A stretch of DNA of 64,000 bases from Nemertoderma westbladi (lineage: Eukaryota; Xenacoelomorpha; Nemertodermatida; Nemertodermatidae). The stretch lies in NCBI GenBank assembly GCA_032718475.1, contig JAUCBJ010008260.1, forward strand, positions 1 through 64,000, given 5' to 3'. Under the pieces are notes generated by a model. It did not search any database, was not told the DNA's origin, and saw only the letters and a list, made by a program, of their open reading frames with translations. Positions 1 to 10,896 of this stretch are shown in pieces. The position numbers and the translations under genes were made by a program. The first letter of the stretch is position 1. Each line of letters starts with the position of its first letter.

Positions 1-740
1 TTACCGAACTAATTTAACTTGATAATCATACTCATTAACTAATCTTGATACTAACTCATTAATCATATTGTTTGTACTGTTATTTTACCGTCAGTTATTA
101 ATTGTAAATATTTGTTGATGGAAATATTGCTATTTGGATAATACGGATAAATCACCCAATTCCCAATTTTCTTGATAACACTACAGGTTAGAGAGACCGG
201 CTATACATAACAATTGCGATTTATATTAATGTGGTGTGTATTGAATCCAATGTTATTTAGCAGACCCTACGTGAGTCAATTACTGCTCTCTTTATGTGTG
301 ATCAAATGTACTGACTGTCGGCAGAATAGTGTGTATGATCGTGATTGGTAACAAAGTATTTCCTAAAGAATACGTTTTATACTTTAATCATAAGCAGTAT
401 CGTTGCGTTTAGTATAAGTCTTAGTTCTGTTTAAATAGATAAAGCGCCACGTCCTAAAGGAACTGTTAATATTTCCCGAAAGCCAATAATATCTGTCAGA
501 GATTAATTATTAACGATCTATCGAATAATACATTAGGTATAAACTGCAACCTTACACTGTAATAATACAATTCAAGCATCCGAATTCAGTCTCCCGGGTG
601 TAGATCCATCGGGTGAATGATCGCGCATGGGCTGACTTCGGCTAATGTTTTGCGTATTAGCATAAATTATTGTCGTATGCTAAAGTGGTTTTAATTAACG
701 AAAAGACATATAAATTTTGGCAGGTTAAACTGCTAAAGGT
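1..740. other. Gene-free AT-rich flank
   Basis: I see no coding exon, RNA gene or clear repeat in this stretch. It is unique-looking AT-rich sequence leading into a LINE fragment. Confidence 0.5.
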
Positions 741-878
741 CTTCGAAAGCGCGAACAGTAATTGCATATTGCTTTCGGGGTAAGGACCATAACCTCTGTG
801 CAGCTTTGGCAGCCTCATGGAGAAAATAAGCAAGGTGTCCTCCACCTTGCTTAATGTGAATTTTTTAGACACCTCTTA
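741..878 (+). mobile_element. LINE-A 3' fragment, left piece
   Basis: This stretch aligns by eye with the 3' coding end of a second LINE-A copy at 30975-31085. Both share a GCTTTCG...GAGGACCA-like block, TTGGCGGCCTCATGGAG (with one change) and a closing TGAATTTTTTAGAC...TCTTA block. It carries an extra hairpin-forming insertion (AAGCAAGGTG...CACCTTGCTT). The match stops at TCTTA, where a poly(G) run begins, and resumes at 2441. The fragment is diverged and non-coding today. Confidence 0.6.
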
Positions 879-2440
879 GGGGGGGGGGGGGGGGGGGGGG
901 GGGCACACCATTGTCGGACAACTCTTCGATTTATCACTCTCAGCGTTTCAAAATTGTTTGGTTTTGGCTATAATTTGGAATATAGGAACCTAAGATGCTA
1001 TTCTACATGACTACTATTCTATTTTTTTAGTTAACAACAAAAAAACGGAGGCAACATCTATCAGGCGAAATTTTGTGAAAATAACTCTGCACCGCTAGGC
1101 GGCGCTGTAAATTTATGCTAATTTTTAGGTTTGTTACTTAAGGTATTAAATTTTATTAAGAAAAAATTTCAAATAGTTGCATACTTTTATGCAGGGTGGC
1201 TTGGCTATGTATACACCCACAGAAATTTTCAAACTAATTGCTCAAAAATTGCTGTAGTAAGGCCTAGTAGGGTTTTGATTAAGTAGGTTATTGACATTTT
1301 CATTAAAAAAAATATTTGGAGATAATCGACCTTTCACTATATACATAGTAACAGTAATTTCAATAGGTCCCCTAAATGGAAATTGTTATAACTGGAAAAC
1401 GAAAAGACCTATTAAATAGCGGTTTTCAGATTTGGAAACACCATTTAAGAGGAGGGGGTGGGGGGGGGGGGGGGGGGGTAGCACCCCCCTATTTTGGAAA
1501 TTGACAAAAAAGTTTTTTTATTCTATCATGTGACGAATTTAATGGAGATTTAAAATCTACAAGCAGTTTTCTCATATCTTTTTTCAAACTCAAGTTATTG
1601 CCCAAAACGTATGAGCTAGTCTGATTTTTGTAAAGCCTTCGAGCAGCACTATGTTTTACAATTGTGCGGGGCCCTTTTCATAAAAATGGCTCTCACGGTA
1701 CAGATATGTATAAACTAGTAGTTATCTGTTTAGCAAGCATGAACAATTTCGTTGAATTTCATTCATTTTTGACAAAGTTATTGACGAAAATAAAAAATGG
1801 TATTATCTAAAATAGCGTGAAGGTTTAAATTGTTTCTTAAACTTTAAACACCCATATCTCAGAATGACGTTTTTTCAAGAAAAAGGCTATTTCTCCGCCA
1901 ATAACTGAAATGAGTTGAAATTTGGTACACTTGTTAAGATTACCCTTCTCCATACTTCTTCTTAACAAATTTGATTGGAAATGCCCTGAAGCCTTTTTAT
2001 ATCAAAAAGGCCCAAAAAAGCAATTTTTTGGGGCCTTTCTGTTCTAAAAAAAATTCCAGAGCATTTGAGGCAAAATTTGTTCAGAAGAATTGGATGCATG
2101 GTTCTTCTGAACATATTATCCAAATGTCGACAATTTTCAACAAATATTGGTGAAGAAATAGCCTTTGGCGCTAAAAGGCACTTTTGGCCATCACGGAACC
2201 ATTTTTGGACCAATTTTAAAAATATTTGGTTTGGCTATTCTCAGAAAGTCCAGACGATGTTTAGTAGCACAGAAAACAATTTCCACCCAATTTTAGGGTC
2301 CAGAGACACAAAATTGTGAGGTTCAATTTGGGGTGCTACCCCCCCCCCCCCCCCCCTTAATCGTGCATCATAATAGATCATAAAAATAATTTTGTAATAT
2401 TTTGGACCCAAATGATGTACACCCCCCCCCCCCCCCCCCC
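879..2440. mobile_element. Non-autonomous element with poly(G)/poly(C) termini and 5-bp target duplication
   Basis: The element starts with 25 G (879-903) and ends with 19 C (2422-2440). It is flanked by TCTTA at 874-878 and 2441-2445. On either side the LINE-A sequence is continuous once this block is removed, which is direct evidence of insertion. Next to the homopolymers the ends are only weakly inverted (CACACCATT versus TGTACATCATT). I find no credible transposase reading frame. The open frames inside are short and low-complexity. The superfamily is unassigned. Confidence 0.65.
1460..2356. mobile_element. Nested element with poly(G)-TAGCACCCC inverted ends
   Basis: A G19 tract (1460-1478) followed by TAGCACCCC faces GGGGTGCTA followed by C18 (2339-2356), giving an inverted pair of about 27 bp. 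It lies within the larger poly(G)/poly(C) element. A diverged partial copy of its interior, in opposite orientation, lies at 6476-6990. The flanks show TTAAG and TTAAT, which do not make a convincing target duplication. No protein is encoded. Confidence 0.5.
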
Positions 2441-2665
2441 TCTTAAAGGACACTGGCCTTGAAGATGCGAAAAATCTCGCGAAAGTCATGGGGGATAGGG
2501 AGTTGTGGCGGCACAATTTTGTGGATAAAAGCCGGCATAGCATTCTTAATGCACGCTGCATTGGGCTTGCCAATTGTGGATTGCATGGTGGTGGTAAACA
2601 TATTTTTTGTTCAGCCAGCATCTCAATGTGCAGCTGGAATGCAGCAGGCCGATTATTATAGATAG
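2441..2665 (+). mobile_element. LINE-A 3' end, right piece
   Basis: This is the continuation of the interrupted LINE-A copy. A decayed reading frame of the type LKDTGLED...MGDRELWRRNFVDK (the last residues of an endonuclease-reverse transcriptase) is followed by a shared 3' tail. That tail has CATAGCATTCTTAATGCACG, AATTGTGGATTGCATGG and GCAGCAGGCCGATTATTATA. The same tail recurs in reverse orientation near 60.4 kb. Related coding sequence lies at 31.1 kb. Confidence 0.75.
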
Positions 2666-2740
2666 ATATATCGAATAAAGTAAGTTATGAAGATCTGGAA
2701 GCACAAATTGCTTCATAGAATACATTTCTTTTTTTTTCAT

Positions 2741-3068
2741 ATAACAGACATATGAAATGAACCCGCATCCTGTTTTTTATATTACTTGTTTGATTGAAGC
2801 TGCAATATTACCCAGCAAGATTTGTACAAAACAGTTATATAGTGTTTAGCGGTCGTGTTTACCACGGCCAAACAGATAGGTATCACAACCAGTTATCGCA
2901 TGAATGGATGGAAGCTGCTTAGCTTTATCGTCCAGTTTCCTTACACGTTTCGTTGACATCCATTACTTGTCCGTTTAGCTATAGTGTCTTAATTGTAAGT
3001 TTAATTATTAGTTGCCATTTCCAACAAAAATGTCATTTGATTTTCGATGATCTCTGTTACATTCAACT
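2741..3068. other. Gene-free spacer
   Basis: No gene or recognisable repeat is visible before the 17-bp minisatellite. Confidence 0.4.
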
Positions 3069-6000
3069 GTTGGCCCTACTAAACTGAAGGCCCTACTAAA
3101 CTGAAGGCCCTAATAAACTGTAGGCCCTACTAAACTGTAGGCCCTACTAAACTGAAGGCCCTAATAAACTGTAGGCCCTACTAAACTGTAGGCCCTACTA
3201 AACTGAAGGCCCTAATAAACTGTAGGACCTACTAAACTGAAGGCCCTACTAAACTGAAGGCCCTAATAAACTGTAGGCCCTACTAAACTGTAGGCCCTAC
3301 TAAACTGAAGGCCCTAATAAACTGTAGGCCCTAATAAACTGTAGGCCCTACTAAACTGTAGGCCCTACTAAACTGAAGGCCCTAATAAACTGTAGGCCCT
3401 ACTAAACTGTAGGCCCTACTAAACTGAAGGCCCTAATAAACTGTAGGCCCTACTAAACTGTAGGCCCTACTAAACTGAAGGCCCTAATAAACTGTAGGAC
3501 CTACTAAACTGAAGGCCCTACTAAACTGAAGGCCCCAATAAACTGTAGGCCCTACTAAACTGTAGGCCCTACTAAACTGAAGGCCCTAATAAACTGTAGG
3601 CCCTAATAAACTGTAGGCCCTACTAAACTGTAGGCCCTACTAAACTGTAGGCCCTATAAAACTGTAGGCCCTATGAAACTGTAGGCCCTACAAAACTCTA
3701 GGCCCTACTAAACTGAAGGCCCTGCTAAACTGTAGGCCCTAATAAACTCTAGGCCCTACAAAACTGTAGGCCCTATGAAACTGTAGGCCCTACAAAACTC
3801 TAGGCCGTACTAAACTAAAGGCCCTACTAAACTGTATGTAGGCCTACTAAACTGTATGCCCTACTAAACTGAAGGCCCTGCTAAACTGTAGGCACTCCCA
3901 CACTGTAGGCCCTACTAAACTGTAGGCCCTACTGAATCACTCTGAAGGCCCTACTAAACTGTAGGCCCTATGAAACTGCATGCCCTACAAAACTGTAGGC
4001 CCTACTAAACTGTAGGCCCTACTAAACTGAAGATAACTGGAAATTATTTTTTGTACTACTAAACTGTAGGCCCTACTAAACTGTAGGCCCTACTAAACTG
4101 TAGGCCCTAATAAACTGTAGGTCCTACTAAACTGTAGGCCCTACTACACTGTAGGCCCTACTAAACTGAAGATAACTGGAAATTATTTTTTGTACTACTA
4201 AACTGTAGGCCCTACTAAACTGTAGGCCCTACTAAACTGTAGGCACTACTAAACTGTAGGCCCTACTAAACTGTAGGCACTACTAAACTGTAGGCTCTAC
4301 TAAACTGTAGGCCCTACTAAAATGTTGTCCCTACTACTACTAAACGGTAGGCCCTACTAAACTGAAGATAACTGGAAATTATTTTTTGTACTACTAAACT
4401 GTAGGCCCTACTAAACTGTAGGCACTACTAAACTGTAGGCTCTACTAAACTGTAGGCCCTACTAAACTGTTGTCCCTACTACTACTAAACTGTAGGCCCT
4501 ACTAAACTGTAGGCACTACTAAACTGTAGGCTCTACTAAACTGTAGGCCCTACTAAACTGTTGTCCCTACTACTACTAAACTGTAGGCCCTACTAAACTG
4601 TAGGCCCTACTAAACTGTTGTCCGTACTACTACTAAACTGTTGTCCGTACTACTACTAAACTGTAGGCCCGACTAAACTGTTGTCCGTACTACTACTAAA
4701 CTGTTGTCCCTACTACTATTAAACTGTTGTCCCTACTACTCAAACTGTAGGCCCTACTAAACGGCAGGCCCTGCTAAACTGTAGGCCCCACTAAACTGTA
4801 GGTCCTACTAAACTGTTGTCCATACTACTACTAAACTGTAGGCCCTACTAAACTGTTGTCCCTACTACTACCACTAAACTGTAGGCCCTACTAAACGGCA
4901 GGCCCTGCTAAACTGTAGGCCCCACTAAACTGTAGGTCCTACTAAACTGTTGTCCATACTACTACTAAACTGTAGGCTCCACTAAACTGTAGGTCCTACT
5001 AAACTGTTGTCCATACTACTACTAAACTGTAGGCCCTACTAAACTGAAGGCCCTGCTAAACTGTAGGCCCTAATAAACTGTAGGCCGTAATAAACTGTAG
5101 GCACTACTAAACTGTAGGCCCCACTAAACTGTAGGTCCTACTAAACTGTTGTCCATACTACTACTAAACTGTAGGCCCTACTAAACTGAAGGCCATAATA
5201 AACTGTAGGCCCTACTAAACTGAAGGCCATAATAAACTGTAGGCCCTACTAAACTGAAGGCCATAATAAACTGTAGGCCCTACTAAACTGAAGGCCATAA
5301 TAAACTGTTGGCCCTACTAAACTGTAGGCCATAATAAACTGCAGGCCCTACTAAACTGAAGGCCATAATAAACTGTAGGCACTACTAAACTGTAGGCCCC
5401 ACTAAACTGTAGGTCCTACTAAACTGTTGTCCATACTACTACTAAACTGTAGGCCCTACTAAACTGAAGGCCATAATAAACTGTAGGCCCTACTAAACTG
5501 AAGGCCATAATAAACTGTAGGCCCTACTAAACTGAAGGCCATAATAAACTGTAGGCCCTACTAAACTGTAGGCCATAATAAACTGTAGGCCCTACTAAAC
5601 TGAAGGCCCTACTAAACTGAAGGCCATAATAAACTGTAGGCACTACTAAACTGTAGGCCCCACTAAACTGTAGGTCCTACTAAACTGTTGTCCATACTAC
5701 TACTCAACTGTAGGCCCTACTAAACTGAAGGCCATAATAAACTGTAGGCCCTACTAAACTGAAGGCCATAATAAACTGTAGGCCCTACTAAACTGAAGGC
5801 CATAATAAACTGTAGGCCCTACTAAACTGAAGGCCATAATAAACTGTAGGCCCTACTAAACTGAAGGCCATAATAAACTGTAGGCACTACTAAACTGTAG
5901 GCCCCACTAAACTGTAGGTCCTACTAAACTGTTGTCCATACTACTACTCAACTGTAGGCCCTACTAAACTGAAGGCCATAATAAACTGTAGGCCCTACTA

Positions 6001-6475
6001 AACTGAAGGCCATAATAAACTGTAGGCCCTACTAAACTGAAGGCCATAATAAACTGTAGGCCCTACTAAACTGAAGGCCATAATAAACTGTAGGCCCTAC
6101 TAAACTGAAGGCCATAATAAACTGTTGGCCCTACTAAACTGTAGGCCATAATAAACTGTAGGCCCTAATAAACTGTAGGCCCTGCTAAACTGTAGGCCCT
6201 AATAAACTGTAGGCTCTAATAAACTGTAGGCCCTAATAAACTGTAGGCCCTAATAAACTGTAGGCCCTAATAAACTGTAGGCCCTACTAAACTGTTGGCC
6301 CTACTAAACTGTTGGCCCTACTAAACTGTAGGCCCTACTAAACTGTAGGCCCTACTAAACTGTAGGCCCTACTAAACTGTAGGCCCTACTAAACTGTAGG
6401 CCCCACTAAACTGTAGGCCCTACTAAACTGAAGATAACTGGAAATTATTTTTTGTTCTACTAAACACCGTCTGGG
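3069..6475. repeat. 17-bp minisatellite, about 200 copies
   Basis: The unit is TAGGCCCTACTAAACTG with common variants AAGGCC, CCTAATAAACTG, GGTCCTAC and TTGTCCATACTACTAC. A longer module (AAGATAACTGGAAATTA plus TTTTTTGTACTAC) interrupts it near 4027, 4167, 4369 and 6430. Blocks of 250-260 bp recur between 4.8 and 6.0 kb, so the array has higher-order structure. It has no sustained open frame and is not telomeric (TTAGGG) in sequence. Confidence 0.95.
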
Positions 6476-6990
6476 TTATTTAAGAATAGTCAAACCAATA
6501 TTTTTAAAATTGGCCCCAAAATGGCTCCGTAATGGCCAGAAGCGCCTTTTAGCGCCAAAGGCAATTTCTCCAATAATATGTGTTCAAAATAATTTTGGAA
6601 GAATGGTACCCTGAACAAGTGTTCAGTTCAGAGTACCTTTGGAACCAAAATTTAAACTAATTTCAGTTAAAATTAGTGGAGAGTAGAATTTTACATAAAA
6701 AAAATTTCATTCTGAGATATGGGTGTTTAAAGTTTAAGGAACAATTCAAACCTTCCCCCTATTTTAGATAATACCAATTTTCTTTGTTGAACAATAACTT
6801 TGTCAAAAATGATTGAAATTCAACGAAATTTTTTACCCCTGCTAAAAATATTAAAAAATAACTTTAAATATAAAATAATTTATTCGTACCGACCGAGAGA
6901 GCCGTTTTTATGAAAAAGGCTTTTATCAATTGAAAAATCGATGGCTTGTCAAAAATCAGACTAGCTCATACGTTTTGGCTAATAACTTGA
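6476..6990 (-). mobile_element. Inverted partial copy of the 1.58-2.27 kb element interior
   Basis: Read on the minus strand, it follows 1580-2270 block by block. Shared blocks include AAACGTATGAGCTAGTCTGA, the GACAAAGTTATTG region, AAACTTTAAACACCCATATC, a GGCGCTAAAAGGC-like block and TGTTTAGTAG. After the last of these the 17-bp array begins. So the minisatellite sits inside, and was probably seeded from, a copy of this repeat family. Confidence 0.65.
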
Positions 6991-7614
6991 GTATAAATAA
7001 TTATTTATTACGGCAACAATTATTTATTGTCGCAATTATAATTATTATAATTACATCTAGGTTGCTTTCAAATCGCCACCTAGCGCCTAACAAAGGAACT
7101 ATATAAGTCTATCTGTGTGTAGAATTTAAATCTTTTCACTATGGTTACCAACTTTGGTTTCATTATAAAAAAATTGACCGACTTATTAGAGTTAAAAAAT
7201 TTCCAACATGCGCTCCACTAATCATACTTCTACGCAAACCAAGGCTCAGCTAGACTCTCTGACCGACTAGACACTGTTATTATTATATGATAATTTGACG
7301 CATTTCTCGCTTGTTACACGAAATAAAGTAGCGAGTAAGAGAAAATAAAGATACGAGAATAATAACCAGCTGTGTAAGATACTTTGTATTGTGTATGAAG
7401 TTTTATTACACAATTTTAATATTACGAAACGATGGCTGATGAAATAATCCGAAACTTCTTGGCTAAAAAAAAGTGCAACATTTTATAGTTTTGTAATAGA
7501 AATTGTCCCATTGGCGTGGTTTATTAGTTTTTTTTATTAACTAACTAACTAACATGAAAGGTTTTGGTTTCAAATTTAATTAATATCTCAAGGAGAAATC
7601 CGTATAAACTTAGA
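6991..7614. other. Intergenic sequence downstream of DDB1
   Basis: AT-rich; no gene is seen. It contains direct and inverted AATTATTTATT-type simple sequence near 7000-7060. Confidence 0.4.
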
Positions 7615-7620
7615 TTTATT
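7615..7620 (-). terminator. Candidate DDB1 polyadenylation signal
   Basis: AATAAA on the minus strand, about 55 bp beyond the DDB1 stop codon. It is the first canonical hexamer downstream. Confidence 0.5.
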
Positions 7621-7674
7621 TTCTGTACAATATAATGTAAGAGCAAAAATATTATTAAAATAATAATATTATGG

Positions 7675-9777
7675 TCAATGAGTTCGGCTAAGTTCTTCAA
7701 CTATCTTTATAACATCATCTACAGTAGCTTGAGTAACAGCACCAGTACCATCGTCCACACGAACACCCGCTATGGCAGCCTCCATATCCTCTCGCTTTAG
7801 ATCCAGAAACCTCTCGATAAGATCCCCGTCGATGAACCCGCGATGGGGTTCAACCTTCTGGAGGTTACTGAACGCCCTCCAGAACGTGTGCTCGATCAAC
7901 CCAACGCCTTTAATGATGCGCTTAAGGTTGCTTTGGAGGACCTCTAAGACGGAGAAGAAGTCGCTGGGGATGTTGAGAATGAGTCCGAGGGAGCCCTCAA
8001 CGGTGCCGAATATGATCCCCTGAGGGGAGACAGGAGTTACAGACTCGCCGGTTCCCCCCATCACCAAGGAACCGTGTTTGATCACGTTGACGAACTCCCC
8101 GATATGCAGCTGCCCCACCGTGGTCAATCTAGACCGCTCATCCTCGGTATCGGCACCACTGTCCTTCTCGGTAACGAATATATTGTAATTGTTCTCGGCG
8201 CCGAGGAAGTGATCGTCGTCTATTACCTCTATGGCGGTCATCCAATTAGCCGAGGGATCCTTCGCGATCTCCTCTAAGGAAGTCTCCATCGATTTATAAA
8301 CCATCAACTTCACGGATCGCATTAGATCCCCGACCAACACGAAGTCACCTTTAGACTTGAGGTACAGCGAGATGATGTTGTTGTAATCGCGACATTCAAC
8401 CTTCAGTTCTTTAGCCACGGGATCCCAGGTGTACAGCGTTACGATGCTGTTAGTACTCGCTAGCAGTTTACCACTAAGTTCCGCGAAATTATAGACGACT
8501 CCTTTAACTTCTTTCTCGTGTACGAGTTCTAGAACTTTCCCGTCGATCCATTGAAACACGACGATTCTGCCTTCTTTCGGTTCGGGCTCGTCCGCGTAGA
8601 TCATCCCGGTGCCGACGACGTAGTAAACCGCGTCGCCGAGCCGCATCGAGGTCACCGCGGGCACCGACTCGTGATCCCGGAACTGGTAGCTGTACAACGA
8701 CTCGAAGGTGTGCTGGTCCAGGACGATGAGGTTCGAGATCTCCAACTCGGGATCCCCGGAGTGGGACGACTCGGAACCGGCGGAGGCGAGAGCCGAGGTG
8801 CTCGCGGAGGGTCTCGCGTCCTCGGAGAGCCGCAGCAGACGTGTGGTGACCAGGGCCAGCGTCTGGGTGGACTCCTGGTAAGCGATACGACGGGGAGTCT
8901 CACCCAATGGGATCGTTCGAATGTGTAACTTCTGAATCTCATCGATTGTTCCTACGATCAAACAGCTGTGATTCGCTAAGGCCAGACTGTCCCGGTAACT
9001 TGTCGCGTTTATAGGACACATGTAGGAGACTTCCTTGAGGTTAACGTTACTGAATAGGAGTTTTTTATTACTCGAGTAGACGACTGTAGGTCGATCTGTG
9101 CACGCGAATACCGAGGCGCCTGTACGCGTTGCGAACCGCCGCAGTAGGACAGGCTGCGTCCCGATGCTGACCTTCTTCCGACCGTGCAGCCTCCCGCTAC
9201 CCGGATCCACTACGTAATACGTAACGTTCCCGTCGCCCAGCCCGACCAGCACGTAAGGCGAACCGTCCAACTCGATAATCAATATGGATCTCGGAATGAT
9301 CTCACCTCCCAAAGAGGAGCGATCCAACTCTGAAAGACTCGGTAACTCGAGGACTCGCGTCGATATATCGGTCCAGAGGCCGACCGCGCAGAAGCGAGCC
9401 TCCTCCCTCCGCCCCAGAGGCGCCGCGTCTATGCAAGCCACCTCGTAATCGAGTTCGGTGGACCCACTCAGTTCCAGGACCCCGGCCCCCACGGACAGAC
9501 AGAACAACTCGCGCCCCACCGCGACTAGAATCTGCACCCCGTTGCAGGCGCACACGCTCACGTTGTTCCCCGCTGGATGGCGCCACTCGCTCAGCAACGC
9601 GGCCCCGTCCCCGGCTATCAGACGGACCCCCCTGTCCACCACCTGGACCAGCCGGCCCCCCTTCACGTTCCCCGCGTACAGGGTCTCCCGGTCCAGGGTG
9701 AACCCGGCGAAGTCGACCTCCTCCACCTCCTCTCCAGCCAGTCGGAGGACTCGGGTCTGTCCCACGAAGGAGATCAC
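7675..9777 (-). CDS. DDB1: DDB1 exon 2 (C-terminal 700 residues)
   Basis: DDB1 is the large adaptor of the CUL4-RBX1 ubiquitin ligase. It holds DCAF substrate receptors and acts with DDB2 in UV-lesion recognition, in nucleus and cytoplasm. This exon encodes residues 429-1128: the rest of propeller BPB/BPA, all of BPC and the C-terminal helical domain. Family-typical stretches are VACIDAAPLG, GLWTDIS, GGEIIPRSIL, FACTDRPTVVYSSNKKLLFS, SLALANHS, GTIDEIQKLHIRTIPLGE, KGDFVLVGDLMRS, FLGAENNYN, GEFVNVIKHGSLVM and the closing GFIDGDLIERFLDL...VEELSRTH. The acceptor is TTGTCTAG followed by GTG ATC TCC, and the phase-0 join reads DNNL-VISFVGQ. Together with exon 1 this gives 1128 aa, against about 1140 in vertebrates. 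The variable loop inside BPA is serine-rich. Carrying nearly two thirds of the protein in one exon is unusual for this gene. Confidence 0.97.
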   Translation of the reverse strand: MISFVGQTRVLRLAGEEVEEVDFAGFTLDRETLYAGNVKGGRLVQVVDRGVRLIAGDGAALLSEWRHPAGNNVSVCACNGVQILVAVGRELFCLSVGAGVLELSGSTELDYEVACIDAAPLGRREEARFCAVGLWTDISTRVLELPSLSELDRSSLGGEIIPRSILIIELDGSPYVLVGLGDGNVTYYVVDPGSGRLHGRKKVSIGTQPVLLRRFATRTGASVFACTDRPTVVYSSNKKLLFSNVNLKEVSYMCPINATSYRDSLALANHSCLIVGTIDEIQKLHIRTIPLGETPRRIAYQESTQTLALVTTRLLRLSEDARPSASTSALASAGSESSHSGDPELEISNLIVLDQHTFESLYSYQFRDHESVPAVTSMRLGDAVYYVVGTGMIYADEPEPKEGRIVVFQWIDGKVLELVHEKEVKGVVYNFAELSGKLLASTNSIVTLYTWDPVAKELKVECRDYNNIISLYLKSKGDFVLVGDLMRSVKLMVYKSMETSLEEIAKDPSANWMTAIEVIDDDHFLGAENNYNIFVTEKDSGADTEDERSRLTTVGQLHIGEFVNVIKHGSLVMGGTGESVTPVSPQGIIFGTVEGSLGLILNIPSDFFSVLEVLQSNLKRIIKGVGLIEHTFWRAFSNLQKVEPHRGFIDGDLIERFLDLKREDMEAAIAGVRVDDGTGAVTQATVDDVIKIVEELSRTH

Positions 9778-9868
9778 CTAGACAACAAACGTATAATATT
9801 TAGAAACAAATTGTTACCGGTACTGAATCAAACGCGTTTTCGAGCGCGTTTTCCTAACAGATGAGGAT

Positions 9869-9965
9869 GGGGGGGGGGGGCTATCAAGATTCATCCCTCT
9901 CCACTCCAAAGGAAATTCGAAGCAAATAACAGCTGAATACTGTCAAAAATAATACTGTAACCTGA
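9869..9965 (-). repeat. Module R family, 3' half ending in a homopolymer
   Basis: The reverse complement reads CAGGTTACAG...GCTGTTATTTGCTTCGAATT... and closes with a C12 run. It parallels 22.68-22.79 kb, which has the same order and the same poly(C) ending. Confidence 0.6.
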
Positions 9966-10724
9966 TATTCGACGGTCTTCCACAACTTCGGGTACTACAG
10001 CCATACTATTTATTATACATAATACAAATGGTTAAGGAGGGAGTCCCGGAATTCCGTTCCGGCCGGAATTACGGCGGGTTTTGCCCGATTAAAGTCGGGA
10101 TTTTATCGGAATTATGAGGTTGCTAACTAGTTTGATAGTTACAATTCGTTTGTTAAATTATTATGAAAATTTATATATTTTTTTAACATATTATACTTAC
10201 CAAGTAGTGTAAGATACATTTCAATACTTTCAACAAGGGAAAATTCACTGCTACCACTCCGTTTTTTAAAGTGAATTCAATTTTGATGGTATAAATTTAA
10301 CACATTTCCAAAAAAATATCGTCTGATAATCAAACTAAAATGGTCCCACAAGCTGTTACACCACCTACTGCAGAATTCATATACCATTCACAACCGTATT
10401 AATTTACATTAACTGAGTGAAACTTGTATCGTTCTGGAGATTTTTTATGAAATGCAATAACGACTGAACTAATTATTAATATACCCAACACAAATATAAT
10501 TAATTGGAATTTAAGTATTTGGAAGTTCAAACAATGTATATAGGTACATATAGGATTACCCTAAAGCTTTGCAGCCAAATATAATATTACACAAATACAC
10601 TACGATAACCTAAATCTAATATAAAACTTTATTACGTACAGGTCCTGCGACATTAGGTGCCGCATAATACAGGTTTATTTCTATAAAGTTTTACCAAAGC
10701 TAGTTCTTATCATGTATTTATTCC

Positions 10725-10896
10725 CAGCAAAAATTAAACTGTAACCTCTACTATTGACTCTCGTTTATTGTGTTTGTTCGAATGACATGTGTCACTGTAA
10801 CCTGCTCCTAATGACGCGATACCCTTTAGGGTTTTGGTCAATGTAGGTTTTTTAGGTATGAGCCTATAACCTCCCCCCCCCCCCCCCCCCCCCCCC
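10725..10896 (-). repeat. Module R copy plus C30 tract
   Basis: The minus strand reads GGAGCAGGTTACAGTG, then CAAACACAATAAAC, then a second GGTTACAG box. A C run of about 30 adjoins at 10867-10896. Confidence 0.55.

Noticed and set aside
2241-2665. Short open frames over poly(C) tracts and the LINE tail
   Set aside because: Low-complexity translation of homopolymers and of a dead retrotransposon end.
3069-6475. Telomere-like or CRISPR-like array because of CCCTA words and regular spacing
   Set aside because: The unit is 17 bp without TTAGGG structure, and there are no unique spacers between repeats. It is an ordinary minisatellite in an animal genome.
7772-9864. Plus-strand open frames within the DDB1 exons
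   Set aside because: They are shadows of GC-rich coding sequence on the opposite strand and have no recognisable domains.
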